Shown here: in pieces, positions 1 through 7,461 of the stretch
Layout: each line of letters starts with the position of its first letter
How positions within the stretch are numbered: the stretch's first letter is position 1
Origin: Alphaproteobacteria bacterium
GTDB taxonomy: Bacteria > Pseudomonadota > Alphaproteobacteria > Rhizobiales > Aestuariivirgaceae
Direction: 5' to 3'
DNA length: 24,782 bases
NCBI GenBank assembly: GCA_020441605.1
Contig: JAGRLX010000028.1
Location: 1 to 24,782 of the forward strand
Program-made: the position numbers and the translations under genes
Notes under the pieces: model-generated
What the model was told of the DNA's origin: nothing
What the model saw: only the letters and a program-made list of their open reading frames with translations
The model's database searches: none

Positions 1-1959
1 GCGCAGGAAATCGACGGCCTCCCGAAGATCCGCCACGGCATTCTCCAATGTCTTGCCTGCTTCGCGCACCAGGAGCGCCATGAGCCTGACGCCATTCGCC
101 TCATAGAGATCGGCGGCACGTTCGAGCACAGCTGCCCGTGCCGCGCCGCCCAGATGATCCCAATCATGCTGGACCGCGGAAGCTTCTGCCATGGCGCGCT
201 TGACTGCAGACTCGTCCGCTTCGCGCACCTCGCCGATTGCCATGCGCCGGTCATGGGGCGCGGTAATTTGGCGAACCGGACCCGCTGCATCCGCCTTGCC
301 GCCAACGATCGCAGTGGCCTGGAGTGGCGTTATCAGCGTCGTTGCGATTCCATCGAGGAGGCGCGTCCGGGTTGCATCGTCCCATAGGGCAAAACCCGCA
401 GAATTCTTCCGCTCACGGAATATATCAGCCGGAAGCGATATACGCGGATGTGGAATCTCGGCGAGCTTGCCTGCTTCGATCACCGGATCGGCAATGATTT
501 CGGCGATAGGTGCTTCATCGTCGGCAAGGCGGTTCACAAATGATGTATTGGCCCCGTTCTCCAGAAGCCGGCGCACCAGATAGGCTAGCAGATCCTCGTG
601 GCTTCCCACCGGCGCGTAGATCCGGCAGGGCTGGTTCAACCTGGTACCGCCCACCACCTGTTCGTAGAGTGCCTGGCCCATGCCGTGCAACCGCTGGAAC
701 TCGAAGCGGCGGTCGGTTCCGGCCATCACCGAGACCGCCGCAAGCGTATGGGCGTTATGGGTGGCAAACTGCGGATAGAAACGGTCGCGCCGCGACAGGA
801 GATACTTGGCGCATGCGAGATAGCTGACATCGGTCGAAACCTTACGGGTAAACAGCGGATAGGCGGGGAGCCCCTGCTCCTGGGCGCGCTTCACTTCCGT
901 ATCCCAATAGGCGCCCTTGACCAGCCTCACCGGCAGGACGCGGCCCGATCCTTCGGCCAGCGCTGCCAGCCAGTCCAACACCGGCCGCGCCCGCTTGCTG
1001 TAGGCCTGCACGGCAAGACCCAGCCCATCCCATCCCGCCAGTCGTTCGTCATGGGCCAGCCGGCCAAACAACTCCAGCGACAGGTCGAGCCGGTTGACCT
1101 CTTCGGCATCGATGGTGAAGCCGACGTTGAGGTTCTTTGCCAGAAGCGCCAGCTCCGCCACCTTGGGCAGAAGCTCGGCCATCACGCGCGTTTCCTGCTT
1201 TTCCTCGTAGCGCGGATGCAGCGCCGATAGCTTCACCGAGATCGAGGCGCGGGCAAAGATATCGTCTCCCTTGGTCTTGGTACCGAGCACCTTGAGGGCA
1301 TTGCGATAGGCCACATAGTAGCGGTCGGCGTCGGCCATGGTGAAGGCAGCCTCGCCCAGCATGTCATAGGAGAACCGGTAACCCTCGCTCTCGAGCGGCC
1401 TCGCCGTCGACAGAGCTTCGTCAATCGTCCGTCCAAGGACGAATTGCTTGCCCATGATCCGCATCGCGTGCTTCATGGCATTGCGTATGATCGGTTCGCC
1501 CGAGCGCGATACCAGCCGCTTGAGGAAGCCGCCAACGTCACTGGTCATGTCGCGGCCGAGGTTCACGAAGCGTCCCGTCAGCATCAGCCCCCAGGCTGAC
1601 GCGTTGACGAAGAGCGATTCCGATTGTCCGAGGTGGCCTTCCCAGTCCTTGCCCCCGATCTTGTCCGCGATGAGCTTGTCAGCAGTCTCCCCATCGGGAA
1701 TGCGGAGCAGCGCCTCGGCAAGACACATCAGCACTACCCCTTCCTCGGAGGAAAGCGAATACTCCTGCATGAAGGCATCGATGCCGCCCTGCTGACGCCG
1801 CCCGGCACGCACCGCGGCCACCAGCTGGCGGGCCAGTTCGGCCACCCGGCGCTGATCTTCGGGCGACAAGGCCGCCTCTGTGGCAAGGGCACGGACAATG
1901 GCGGTCTCATCGGCGAAAAGCTTGGCGGCAATGGCGGAGCGGGCGGGCAATGTCGTCAT
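1..1959 (-). CDS. putA: Bifunctional proline dehydrogenase / P5C dehydrogenase PutA, N-terminal part (runs off left edge)
   Basis: PutA oxidises proline to pyrroline-5-carboxylate with FAD, then to glutamate with NAD+. The 653 codons present read MTTLPARSAIAAKLF at the start, followed by a helical dimerisation/arm region and then the proline dehydrogenase barrel at about residues 150-480. Visible barrel motifs include RLVKGAYWDTEVKRAQ, FATHNAHT, FEFQRLHGMG and the FAD-site helix stretch LAYLVRRLLENGANTSF. The beginning of the aldehyde dehydrogenase domain follows and is cut by the window edge. The protein starts directly with the helical region and has no ribbon-helix-helix DNA-binding domain, so it is the short PutA type that does not regulate its own gene. 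The start is fixed by a perfect AGGAGG five bases upstream. It is divergent from an Lrp-family gene, the usual arrangement for proline-responsive control in alphaproteobacteria. Confidence 0.96.
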   Translation of the reverse strand, partial: MTTLPARSAIAAKLFADETAIVRALATEAALSPEDQRRVAELARQLVAAVRAGRRQQGGIDAFMQEYSLSSEEGVVLMCLAEALLRIPDGETADKLIADKIGGKDWEGHLGQSESLFVNASAWGLMLTGRFVNLGRDMTSDVGGFLKRLVSRSGEPIIRNAMKHAMRIMGKQFVLGRTIDEALSTARPLESEGYRFSYDMLGEAAFTMADADRYYVAYRNALKVLGTKTKGDDIFARASISVKLSALHPRYEEKQETRVMAELLPKVAELALLAKNLNVGFTIDAEEVNRLDLSLELFGRLAHDERLAGWDGLGLAVQAYSKRARPVLDWLAALAEGSGRVLPVRLVKGAYWDTEVKRAQEQGLPAYPLFTRKVSTDVSYLACAKYLLSRRDRFYPQFATHNAHTLAAVSVMAGTDRRFEFQRLHGMGQALYEQVVGGTRLNQPCRIYAPVGSHEDLLAYLVRRLLENGANTSFVNRLADDEAPIAEIIADPVIEAGKLAEIPHPRISLPADIFRERKNSAGFALWDDATRTRLLDGIATTLITPLQATAIVGGKADAAGPVRQITAPHDRRMAIGEVREADESAVKRAMAEASAVQHDWDHLGGAARAAVLERAADLYEANGVRLMALLVREAGKTLENAVADLREAVDFLR

Positions 1960-1964
1960 CGGTA

Positions 1965-1970
1965 CCTCCT
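1965..1970 (-). promoter_or_regulatory. Ribosome binding site of putA
   Basis: AGGAGG on the minus strand, five bases before the ATG at 1959. It is a perfect Shine-Dalgarno match and decides the putA start. Confidence 0.85.
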
Positions 1971-2011
1971 CGGATCGGCGAATGTTTGCCACAAAACAAT
2001 CATTAGTTCTC

Positions 2012-2054
2012 ACCAAAGAACGCTTGGTTTGAATGAATTTCTACCGTATATTCA
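2012..2054. promoter_or_regulatory. Two inverted repeats in the putA/lrp divergent region (candidate Lrp-type operators)
   Basis: ACCAA (2012-2016) pairs with TTGGT (2024-2028), and TGAAT (2034-2038) pairs with ATTCA (2050-2054). Their centres lie 24 bp apart, about two helical turns, in an AT-rich 121-bp intergenic stretch between putA and the Lrp-family gene. Lrp proteins commonly bind phased dyads next to their own gene. The repeats are short, so the assignment is inference. Confidence 0.4.
2024..2052 (+). promoter_or_regulatory. Candidate sigma-70 promoter of the Lrp-family gene
   Basis: TTGGTT (2024-2029), a 17-bp spacer and TATATT (2047-2052) make a good housekeeping promoter. The predicted transcript would begin near 2059. 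That lies downstream of a possible ATG at 2033 and supports the ATG at 2081 as the real start. The promoter overlaps both inverted repeats, consistent with autoregulation. Confidence 0.5.
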
Positions 2055-2080
2055 CAAAATGTCAGCGTTATTCTCTGAAA

Positions 2081-2581
2081 ATGGACAGAAATTTGGTGAA
2101 TCTTGATTTGACCGATCTGGCCCTTCTCGACGCTCTCCAGCGCGAGGGTCGCCTGCCGGTCGTCGAATTGGCCAAGCGGGTGAACTTGTCGCCGACACCC
2201 TGCACCCAGCGGCTCCGCCGTCTGGAGCAGGATGGGGTCATCGCAGGCTATCACGCCAGGCTCAATCCGAAATCACTTGGCCAGGCTCTGCTTGTTCTTG
2301 TTACGGTCAGCCTCAAGGCTACCGATGAGGCGACACTGAAGGCCTTCAACGCGGCGGTAAGGCCGGTGAGCCAGATTCTCGAATGCCACATGGTCGGTGG
2401 GGGTTTCGACTACCTGCTCAAGATCCGCGTGCGCGACATGGCCGAATACCGTGACATTCTTGGCGGCACACTCGGCGCACTGCCCATGGTGGAAGGCACC
2501 CATTCCTACTTCGTCATGGAAGAGGTAAAGGAGAGCCCCTTGCTGCCGCTTCCGCCACGATCCAAAGACCGCAACACATGA
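2081..2581 (+). CDS. putR: Lrp/AsnC family transcriptional regulator, probable PutR
   Basis: This 166-residue protein has the Lrp/AsnC layout. An N-terminal helix-turn-helix (about residues 8-60, containing LDLTDLALLDALQ and LSPTPCTQRLRRLEQDGVI) is followed by a C-terminal effector/oligomerisation domain (about 68-150, with the glycine-rich HMVGGGFDYLLKI). In alphaproteobacteria such regulators, transcribed away from putA, activate proline catabolism in response to proline; that role is inferred here from position. The reading frame is open upstream to an ATG at 2033. The ATG at 2081 gives the family-typical N-terminus and lies downstream of the predicted promoter. Its ribosome site is weak. 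The stop codon overlaps the start of panC (ATGA), so the two are probably translated from one mRNA. Confidence 0.9.
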   Translation: MDRNLVNLDLTDLALLDALQREGRLPVVELAKRVNLSPTPCTQRLRRLEQDGVIAGYHARLNPKSLGQALLVLVTVSLKATDEATLKAFNAAVRPVSQILECHMVGGGFDYLLKIRVRDMAEYRDILGGTLGALPMVEGTHSYFVMEEVKESPLLPLPPRSKDRNT

Positions 2582-3420
2582 AGCCCAGAATCGTTCGCTC
2601 CGTCGCCAGCCTCCGCCGCGAGACAGCCGCCTGGCGCATCAACAGCCACCGATATGCCTTGGTGCCGACCATGGGTGCGCTTCACGACGGCCACCTCACC
2701 CTGGTGCGTGAAGCCCTCGTCCGCGCCGACCGAGTCATCGCCACCATCTTCATCAACCCAAAGCAATTCGCCGCCAACGAGGATCTTGGGCGCTATCCGC
2801 GCGATGAGGATGGCGATGTCCGCAAGCTCGCCCGCGCCGGCTGCCATCTGATTTTTGCGCCGCCCCCCGACGAGATGTACCGCGATGGATTTGCCACCAC
2901 GGTGTCATTGGCTGGCCCAGCCAAAGCGGGCCTCGAGGACAAGTTCCGTCCGCAGTTCTTTGATGGCGTCACCACCGTGGTCGCCAAGCTCTTCCTCCAG
3001 ACCGGCGCCGACTACGCCATGTTCGGTGAAAAGGACTACCAGCAACTCATGGTCGTCACCCGAATGGCGAAGGATCTGGACATGCCGATCGAGGTGGTTG
3101 GCGTTCCCACCGTGCGCGAACCTGACGGTCTCGCCATGTCGTCGCGTAATCGCTACCTGTCAAAGATAGAACGCCAGCAAGCGACGGCGATCCACGAGGC
3201 GCTGCAGCTTGCCGCCGGCAAGATTCGCGCCGGCATCGATCCCCAGACCGCCAGCCGCTCGGCGACCCGCGCCCTTACCACCCAGGGCTTCAGAGTGGAT
3301 TATGTGACCGCCCGGAACGCCGAGAACCTCGCCGTTCCGGAAAGCCGGGGCGAGCCGCTCCGCCTCATCGCCGCCGCCTGGCTCGGCGCCACGCGGCTTA
3401 TCGACAACATTCCGGTGTGA
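2578..3420 (+). CDS. panC: Pantothenate synthetase
   Basis: PanC condenses pantoate and beta-alanine with ATP to give pantothenate, the precursor of coenzyme A, in the cytoplasm. At 280 residues it is full length for the family. Signature motifs are present: VPTMGALHDGH (residues 29-39, ATP site), IFINPKQF (57-64, pantoate site), GEKDYQQ (150-156) and REPDGLAMSSRNRYL (180-194, including the KMSKS-like nucleotide loop). The start overlaps the stop of the Lrp-family gene by four bases, and dhaK follows after 12 bases. panB, often the partner gene, is not in the window, so the beta-alanine and pantoate supply genes lie elsewhere. Confidence 0.97.
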   Translation: MKPRIVRSVASLRRETAAWRINSHRYALVPTMGALHDGHLTLVREALVRADRVIATIFINPKQFAANEDLGRYPRDEDGDVRKLARAGCHLIFAPPPDEMYRDGFATTVSLAGPAKAGLEDKFRPQFFDGVTTVVAKLFLQTGADYAMFGEKDYQQLMVVTRMAKDLDMPIEVVGVPTVREPDGLAMSSRNRYLSKIERQQATAIHEALQLAAGKIRAGIDPQTASRSATRALTTQGFRVDYVTARNAENLAVPESRGEPLRLIAAAWLGATRLIDNIPV

Positions 3421-3432
3421 GAGAAAGACCAC

Positions 3433-4425
3433 ATGGCGCGCGTCAAGAAGATCATCAATTCGATTGCCAATCTGGTGCCCGAAGTTCTCGAAGGCCTGGT
3501 GCTCGCCTCCCAGGGCGATCTGCGCAAGATCGAAGGGGCCGAAGCTGTAGTTCGCACTGCCGTTCCCGATGGCAAGGTGGCCCTGCTGATCGGCGGCGGG
3601 TCGGGCCACGAGCCCATGTACACCTGCTACGTGGGGCAAGGCCTCGCCGACGGCTCGGTTGCCGGCAACGTCTTTGCCGCACCCAATCCCGGGATCATCC
3701 TCGAGGCAACGAAGGCCCTGCACCGCGGCAATGGTGTCATTTATCTCTATGGCAACTACGCCGGCGACAACATGAACTTCGATATTGCCGGCGAGATGGC
3801 CGAGGCCGAAGGCATAACGACCGCGACCATCCGGATCGCCGACGATATCGTCACCAAGGACCGCAAGGAGCGCCGGGGGATCGGCGGCGCCTTCTATGTG
3901 GTGAAATGCGCCGGCGCCATCTGTGCCGAAGCCACGTCTTTGGCGGCAGCGGCAGCCGATATCTGTCGCGTCGCGGATGCGGTGCGCTCGATCGGCGTGG
4001 CGGTCAGCGCCGGATCACTGCCGGAGACAGGGGCACCCACCTTCATTCTGGGTGACGACGACATCGAGATCGGCATGGGGGCTCACGGCGAGCCAGGGGT
4101 CGAGCGCCGCAAGTTGATGCCGGCCGATGAACTTGCCGAGGAAATGACCCGCCTGCTGGTCGCGGATCTGCCCTTCAAGGCCGGCGACGAGGTGGCCCTG
4201 ATGATCAACAATCTCGGCGCCACCACCATGATGGAACTGCTCATCGTCAACCGCAAGGTCCGCGCCGTGCTCGATGAACTCGGCATCAGCGTCTATCGCA
4301 CCGACATCGGACCCTTCTTCACCAGCCAGGAGATGGCCGGCTTCTCCCTGAGCCTCATGAAACTCGATGGCGAGATCAGGCGCTGGCTCGATGCGCCGAC
4401 AAAGTCGCCAGGGTTCAGCCAATGA
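3433..4425 (+). CDS. dhaK: Dihydroxyacetone kinase subunit DhaK (or related ketose/tetrulose kinase)
   Basis: DhaK binds the ketone substrate covalently through a histidine hemiaminal and presents it for phosphorylation by DhaL. The 330-residue protein shows GGGSGHEP (54-61) and GDNMNFD (111-117) of the substrate pocket. The covalent histidine, H218, lies in GMGAHGEPG and has the same number as in E. coli DhaK. It lies 12 bases after panC and overlaps dhaL by four bases. No dhaM (the phosphotransferase partner) is nearby, so the phosphate donor may be ATP, or DhaM may be encoded elsewhere. Homologues in alphaproteobacteria also act on erythrulose in polyol catabolism, so the exact sugar is uncertain. 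Confidence 0.93.
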   Translation: MARVKKIINSIANLVPEVLEGLVLASQGDLRKIEGAEAVVRTAVPDGKVALLIGGGSGHEPMYTCYVGQGLADGSVAGNVFAAPNPGIILEATKALHRGNGVIYLYGNYAGDNMNFDIAGEMAEAEGITTATIRIADDIVTKDRKERRGIGGAFYVVKCAGAICAEATSLAAAAADICRVADAVRSIGVAVSAGSLPETGAPTFILGDDDIEIGMGAHGEPGVERRKLMPADELAEEMTRLLVADLPFKAGDEVALMINNLGATTMMELLIVNRKVRAVLDELGISVYRTDIGPFFTSQEMAGFSLSLMKLDGEIRRWLDAPTKSPGFSQ

Positions 4426-5033
4426 ATGCGGCCGGGATCAGGGACCGTCTGATCGCCGTCTGCGATGCGGTCCTCGCCAGCGAAGAGCAACTCACCAGGG
4501 CCGATCAGGCCATCGGCGATGGCGATCACGGTGTTGGCATGGCCCGCGGCTGCACAGCAGCCCGCGTCGCACTCCAGACCAAGCCAGCCATCGCCATCAG
4601 CGATCCATTCAAGACCGCAGGCCTGGCCATCCTGATGACCGCCGGCGGTGCTTCGGGTGCGGTATTCGGGACCTTTTTCACCGGCATGGCGAAATCATTG
4701 GAAGGCGACAAGCTGACGGCAGCGGGATATGCACAGGCCTTGCGCGAGGCCATGACCGCGATCCAGGCGCGCGGCGGCGCCAGGCCCGGCGACAAGACAA
4801 TGCTCGACGCCCTGGCCCCCGCCATCGAGGCTGCGGCCGGCAAGGCGACGCTCGCCGAAGCCATGAGCGCGGCGGCCGATGCTGCCGAGGCCGGGGCTCA
4901 TGCCACCGCCGGCATGATTGCCACCACCGGCAAGGCCAAGACCCTTGGCGAACGCTCCCTCGGTTATGAGGACCCCGGCGCGATCTCGTTATCCATCATC
5001 CTGCGCGCCCTTGCCGGTCACAACCGCTTGTGA
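4422..5033 (+). CDS. dhaL: Dihydroxyacetone kinase subunit DhaL (nucleotide-binding)
   Basis: DhaL carries the nucleotide and transfers phosphate to the substrate bound on DhaK. The 203-residue all-helical protein contains RADQAIGDGDHG at residues 26-37. Its aspartates D28, D33 and D35 match the magnesium-binding triad of the family. Further family motifs are GGASGAVFGTFF (about 69-80), PGDKTMLDAL and GERSLGYEDPGA near the C-terminus. It overlaps dhaK (ATGA) and its last 16 bases overlap the convergent GNAT gene. The tight coupling with dhaK supports a two-subunit kinase. Confidence 0.93.
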   Translation: MNAAGIRDRLIAVCDAVLASEEQLTRADQAIGDGDHGVGMARGCTAARVALQTKPAIAISDPFKTAGLAILMTAGGASGAVFGTFFTGMAKSLEGDKLTAAGYAQALREAMTAIQARGGARPGDKTMLDALAPAIEAAAGKATLAEAMSAAADAAEAGAHATAGMIATTGKAKTLGERSLGYEDPGAISLSIILRALAGHNRL

Positions 5034-5464
5034 AGGATCGAACGGCCCTCGCCCGCAAACCCCAGCCTCTCATAGACGTGGCGCAATCCATGCCGCGCCT
5101 CTGCCGCGGCCGATACTGTCACCTGATAGCCCGCCGCATCCCTTGCCCGCAGAAAGTCCTCGGCCGTCGCGACCAGGAGCCGCGCCACACCGCCTCCACG
5201 CCATTCCGGAAGCACGAAGAGATCGCCCATCTCGGCCGACCAGCCATATTCGATGCCGAACTCCATCGATATCGTGGCGACGCCGACTGCCAGCCCGTTG
5301 TCCTCAGCAAGCAGGACGGCGCAGGAGTCGAGCGCCAGCATGCGCCGGGTGTTGGCGGCAATCACATCCTCCGGCGTGGTGAAACCTTCAGCGCGGAAAA
5401 ACCTCTGCAGCAGGTCGATGGCCGCGTCCGGATCGTCTCCAGCCACCAGGCGGTGGACTCTCAC
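5018..5464 (-). CDS. GNAT family N-acetyltransferase
   Basis: A 148-residue single-domain GNAT protein that would transfer an acetyl group from acetyl-CoA to an unknown amine. The acetyl-CoA binding segment is visible as GDLFVLPEWRGGGVARLLV (residues 80-98), and a C-terminal beta strand/helix with HVYERLGFAGEGR is typical of the fold. The best start is GTG at 5464, which overlaps the stop of the upstream DUF1489 gene (GTGA); translation is probably coupled because no clear ribosome site is seen. The 3' end overlaps dhaL tail to tail by 16 bases. The substrate cannot be told from the sequence. Confidence 0.85.
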   Translation of the reverse strand: MRVHRLVAGDDPDAAIDLLQRFFRAEGFTTPEDVIAANTRRMLALDSCAVLLAEDNGLAVGVATISMEFGIEYGWSAEMGDLFVLPEWRGGGVARLLVATAEDFLRARDAAGYQVTVSAAAEARHGLRHVYERLGFAGEGRSILHKRL

Positions 5465-5877
5465 AGCAGGCCCAGCTCGGCCAACTCACGCCGCATCTTC
5501 TCGCTCATGCCGGTGGCCTTGGCCATGCGTGGCATGTCGGGCGGCGCGTCGGCTTCCTCGAGATAGCGCCACCCCTGGAAGGCCCGGCGCGGCGTCGGCC
5601 TGACTGCTATGATCCTGGGCTTGAAGACAATGCGGCAGCGTTCGATGCCGTCAGCGCCGGTGACGGGTTCAAGAGCGGCAATCGGCTGGCGGCACAGGAT
5701 CATGCCGCGGATCACCCAGTAGAGCGAGCCTCCGGGCAGGATCTCGTCCTTGCGCTTGGGGAACATGCGGGTGACGTGATCCAGGGTGTCGCGCCCGGCA
5801 CGGCAATCCTTCACCCAGGTTTCGAGTTCCTCGATCTCGGTCACGCCGACACAAAGTTTGAGAATATTGAGGGCCAT
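5461..5877 (-). CDS. DUF1489 family protein
   Basis: A 138-residue protein with the DUF1489 pattern: an N-terminal LKLCVGV, then HVTRMFPKRKDEIL, GGSLYWVIRGMI, GIERCRIVF and RRAFQGWRYLE. The family is widespread in alphaproteobacteria and has no established function. No signal peptide or membrane segment is apparent, so it is probably cytoplasmic. It is the first gene of a two-gene minus-strand unit with the GNAT gene and is divergent from dodecin. Confidence 0.85.
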   Translation of the reverse strand: MALNILKLCVGVTEIEELETWVKDCRAGRDTLDHVTRMFPKRKDEILPGGSLYWVIRGMILCRQPIAALEPVTGADGIERCRIVFKPRIIAVRPTPRRAFQGWRYLEEADAPPDMPRMAKATGMSEKMRRELAELGLL

Positions 5878-5910
5878 GATCCAATCGTGTTTACCAGTCT
5901 CTGTCGATGT

Positions 5911-5920
5911 AGCATATGCT
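5911..5920. promoter_or_regulatory. Perfect 10-bp palindrome in the DUF1489/dodecin divergent region
   Basis: AGCATATGCT is self-complementary and lies 33 bp from the DUF1489 start and 64 bp from the dodecin start. TTTACC lies 17 bp before CATATG, so it may form part of a weak promoter or operator. No more can be supported. Confidence 0.25.
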
Positions 5921-5984
5921 GTCAGGCGCCCGTGATGAACCGGGCCGACGTGGTTATCCGCCTAAAACTTGCAGGGAGTACGCC

Positions 5985-6194
5985 ATGAGCAACGCCGTCG
6001 CCAAAGTCATCGAACTGACCGCCGCCTCACCCAGGAGCATTGAGGATGCCGTCGAAAATGGCATCCGCCGGGCCGACGCCACACTCGACCATGTGGAAGG
6101 CGCCTGGATTCACGATATCAAATGCGTGGTGAAAAATGGCAAGATCGCCGAATGGCGGGTTAACATGAAGGTGACCTTCCTGCTCACGGAGTAA
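5985..6194 (+). CDS. Dodecin family flavin-binding protein
   Basis: Dodecins form hollow dodecamers that store or sequester flavins in the cytoplasm. This one is 69 residues, the normal size. It shows AKVIELTAASPRSIEDAVENG at the N-terminus (strand plus helix), the flavin-stacking tryptophan W41 in GAWIHDIKC, and a C-terminal strand EWRVNMKVTFLL. The position often occupied by glutamine before the VxxKV strand is arginine here, which I recall in a common dodecin subgroup. The reading frame is open further upstream, but the ATG at 5985 has a good ribosome site (GGGAG at 5973-5977) and gives the family N-terminus. It is followed after 120 bp by bufA. Confidence 0.92.
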   Translation: MSNAVAKVIELTAASPRSIEDAVENGIRRADATLDHVEGAWIHDIKCVVKNGKIAEWRVNMKVTFLLTE

Positions 6195-6202
6195 CAATGG
6201 TC

Positions 6203-6216
6203 TCACACTCTTGTGA
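6203..6216. promoter_or_regulatory. Inverted repeat upstream of bufA (candidate operator)
   Basis: TCACA and TGTGA separated by four bases, about 100 bp before the bufA start. A dyad of this kind could bind a metal- or stress-responsive regulator, but no family can be named. Close by, TGCAGG (6259-6264) and CCTGCA (6270-6275) form a 6-bp stem with a 5-nt loop in the likely bufA leader. Confidence 0.3.
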
Positions 6217-6314
6217 CGCCACTGACGGCCTCGTGATTGGAAGGTGATCGGGCTTCTCTGCAGGTTGCTCCTGCACCCAGACCGGGGCACCATCGATCAA
6301 AGGGAGATATCGAG

Positions 6315-6569
6315 ATGAAGCATATCGGAAAATCTGGCGCCGTTCTCGCCGCCGCTGCCCTCAGCCTGGCCATGAGCGGTTTCGCCGTCGCGCCGGCCCA
6401 GGCCGACGACGCAAAGGTACATTGCGTCGGGGTCAATTCTTGCAAGGGTCAGTCGGAATGCAAGACGGCGAGTTCCTCCTGCAAGGGCCTGAACGCCTGC
6501 AAGGGCCAGGGCTTCCTGGCCATGACCAAGGCGGACTGCGACGCCGCCGGCGGCAAGGTCGAAGGCTGA
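6315..6569 (+). CDS. bufA: Bufferin precursor peptide, BufA-type periplasmic metallophore (probably BufA2)
   Basis: Bufferins are long secreted RiPPs whose cysteines are modified by an MNIO enzyme and then bind copper, protecting against metal stress. This 84-residue precursor has a signal peptide (residues 1-30, ending APAQA before DD) and six cysteines (C37, C43, C49, C56, C62, C75). Three of them lie in CKG units at 43-45, 56-58 and 62-64. The core pattern GVNSCKGQSEC...SSCKGLNACKGQGF matches my memory of BufA2-type proteins. The ATG at 6315 is chosen because AGGGAGA lies eight bases upstream and the signal peptide begins there. bufB and bufC follow. Function is inferred from the described family and the intact trio. 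Confidence 0.88.
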   Translation: MKHIGKSGAVLAAAALSLAMSGFAVAPAQADDAKVHCVGVNSCKGQSECKTASSSCKGLNACKGQGFLAMTKADCDAAGGKVEG

Positions 6570-6577
6570 CAGTGCAA

Positions 6578-6602
6578 GGGGGCTGCGGTCGACGTGGCCC
6601 CC
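6578..6602 (+). other. Intercistronic hairpin between bufA and bufB
   Basis: GGGGGC (6578-6583) and GCCCCC (6597-6602) form a perfect six-pair GC stem around a 13-nt loop, immediately after the bufA stop and 10 bases before the bufB start. No T-run follows, so it is not a classical terminator. It may act as an attenuator or 3' stabiliser that keeps precursor levels above enzyme levels. Confidence 0.5.
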
Positions 6603-6612
6603 GGTCTTCATC

Positions 6613-7461
6613 ATGCAGCCTAGCGTTCCACCATTCCTCGGTTTCGGTTTGGGCCTTCGGTCCCAGCACTATCGGGAGATTCTTGACTCCAACCCGCGCG
6701 TCGACTGGTTCGAAGCGATTTCGGAGAACTACATGGTGCCGGGCGGCCAGCCGCTTCGCATGCTCGACCGGATCGCCGAGCGTTATCCGATCGTCCTCCA
6801 CGGCGTGTCTCTGTCCATTGCGTCGACCGCGCCCCTCGATATGGATTATCTGGCGCAGTTGAAGGCGCTGGCGCGCCGCGTCGATCCGCGCTGGATCTCC
6901 GATCACTTGTGCTGGACCGGCATCCATGGCGTCAATCTGCACGATCTCCTGCCCGTGCCCTATACCGAAGAAGCCCTCGATCATGTGGCCGAACGCATCT
7001 GCCGTGTGCAGGATTATCTCGGCCGCCGCCTCGTCGTCGAAAATGTTTCGAGTTACATCGAATATGAATGTTCAGAGATGAGCGAATGGGAATTCGTTGC
7101 CGAACTGGCCCGTCGGGCGGACTGCTGGCTTCTGCTCGACGTCAACAATGTCTTCGTCTCCGGCATAAACCACGATTTCGACATGCGGAAGTTCATCGAC
7201 GCCGTTCCTGCCGAGAGGGTGGTGCAATTCCATCTGGCCGGACACAGCGAGGGCGAGACCTGTCTCATAGACACCCATGACCAGCCAGTTTGTGAAGATG
7301 TTTGGAAACTCTACGGCAAGGCGCTGGAACGCTTCGGGCCTGTATCGACCATGATCGAGCGCGACGACAATATCCCACCGCTGGCCGACCTCGTTGCCGA
7401 ACTGGACCGGGCCCGATCCATTGCGGACCGTGTATGTGTCGCGGAGGCCTGTGCCTCATGA
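6613..7461 (+). CDS. bufB: DUF692 multinuclear non-heme iron oxidase BufB (MNIO)
   Basis: BufB-type enzymes use two or three iron ions and oxygen to modify cysteines of the BufA precursor in the cytoplasm before export. The 282-residue TIM-barrel protein shows the expected ligand residues: H63 (VLHGVSLS), H98 (ISDHLCWTG), E143 (VVENVSSY), D176 with N178/N179 (LLLDVNNVFVSG), H187, H207 (QFHLAGHSE), D220 and H222 (IDTHDQP) and E249 (MIERDDNIP). Length is normal for DUF692. The ATG at 6613 has no good ribosome site and follows a GC-rich hairpin, which would favour low expression relative to bufA. Its stop overlaps the start of bufC by four bases. Confidence 0.93.
   Translation: MQPSVPPFLGFGLGLRSQHYREILDSNPRVDWFEAISENYMVPGGQPLRMLDRIAERYPIVLHGVSLSIASTAPLDMDYLAQLKALARRVDPRWISDHLCWTGIHGVNLHDLLPVPYTEEALDHVAERICRVQDYLGRRLVVENVSSYIEYECSEMSEWEFVAELARRADCWLLLDVNNVFVSGINHDFDMRKFIDAVPAERVVQFHLAGHSEGETCLIDTHDQPVCEDVWKLYGKALERFGPVSTMIERDDNIPPLADLVAELDRARSIADRVCVAEACAS

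Noticed and set aside
2033..2080. Longer Lrp-family start at ATG 2033
   Set aside because: The added 16 residues do not look like the family, and this ATG lies between the predicted -35 and -10 boxes.
7053..7278. Several short frames on both strands inside bufB
   Set aside because: They are shadows of bufB, whose metal-ligand pattern is complete in its own frame.
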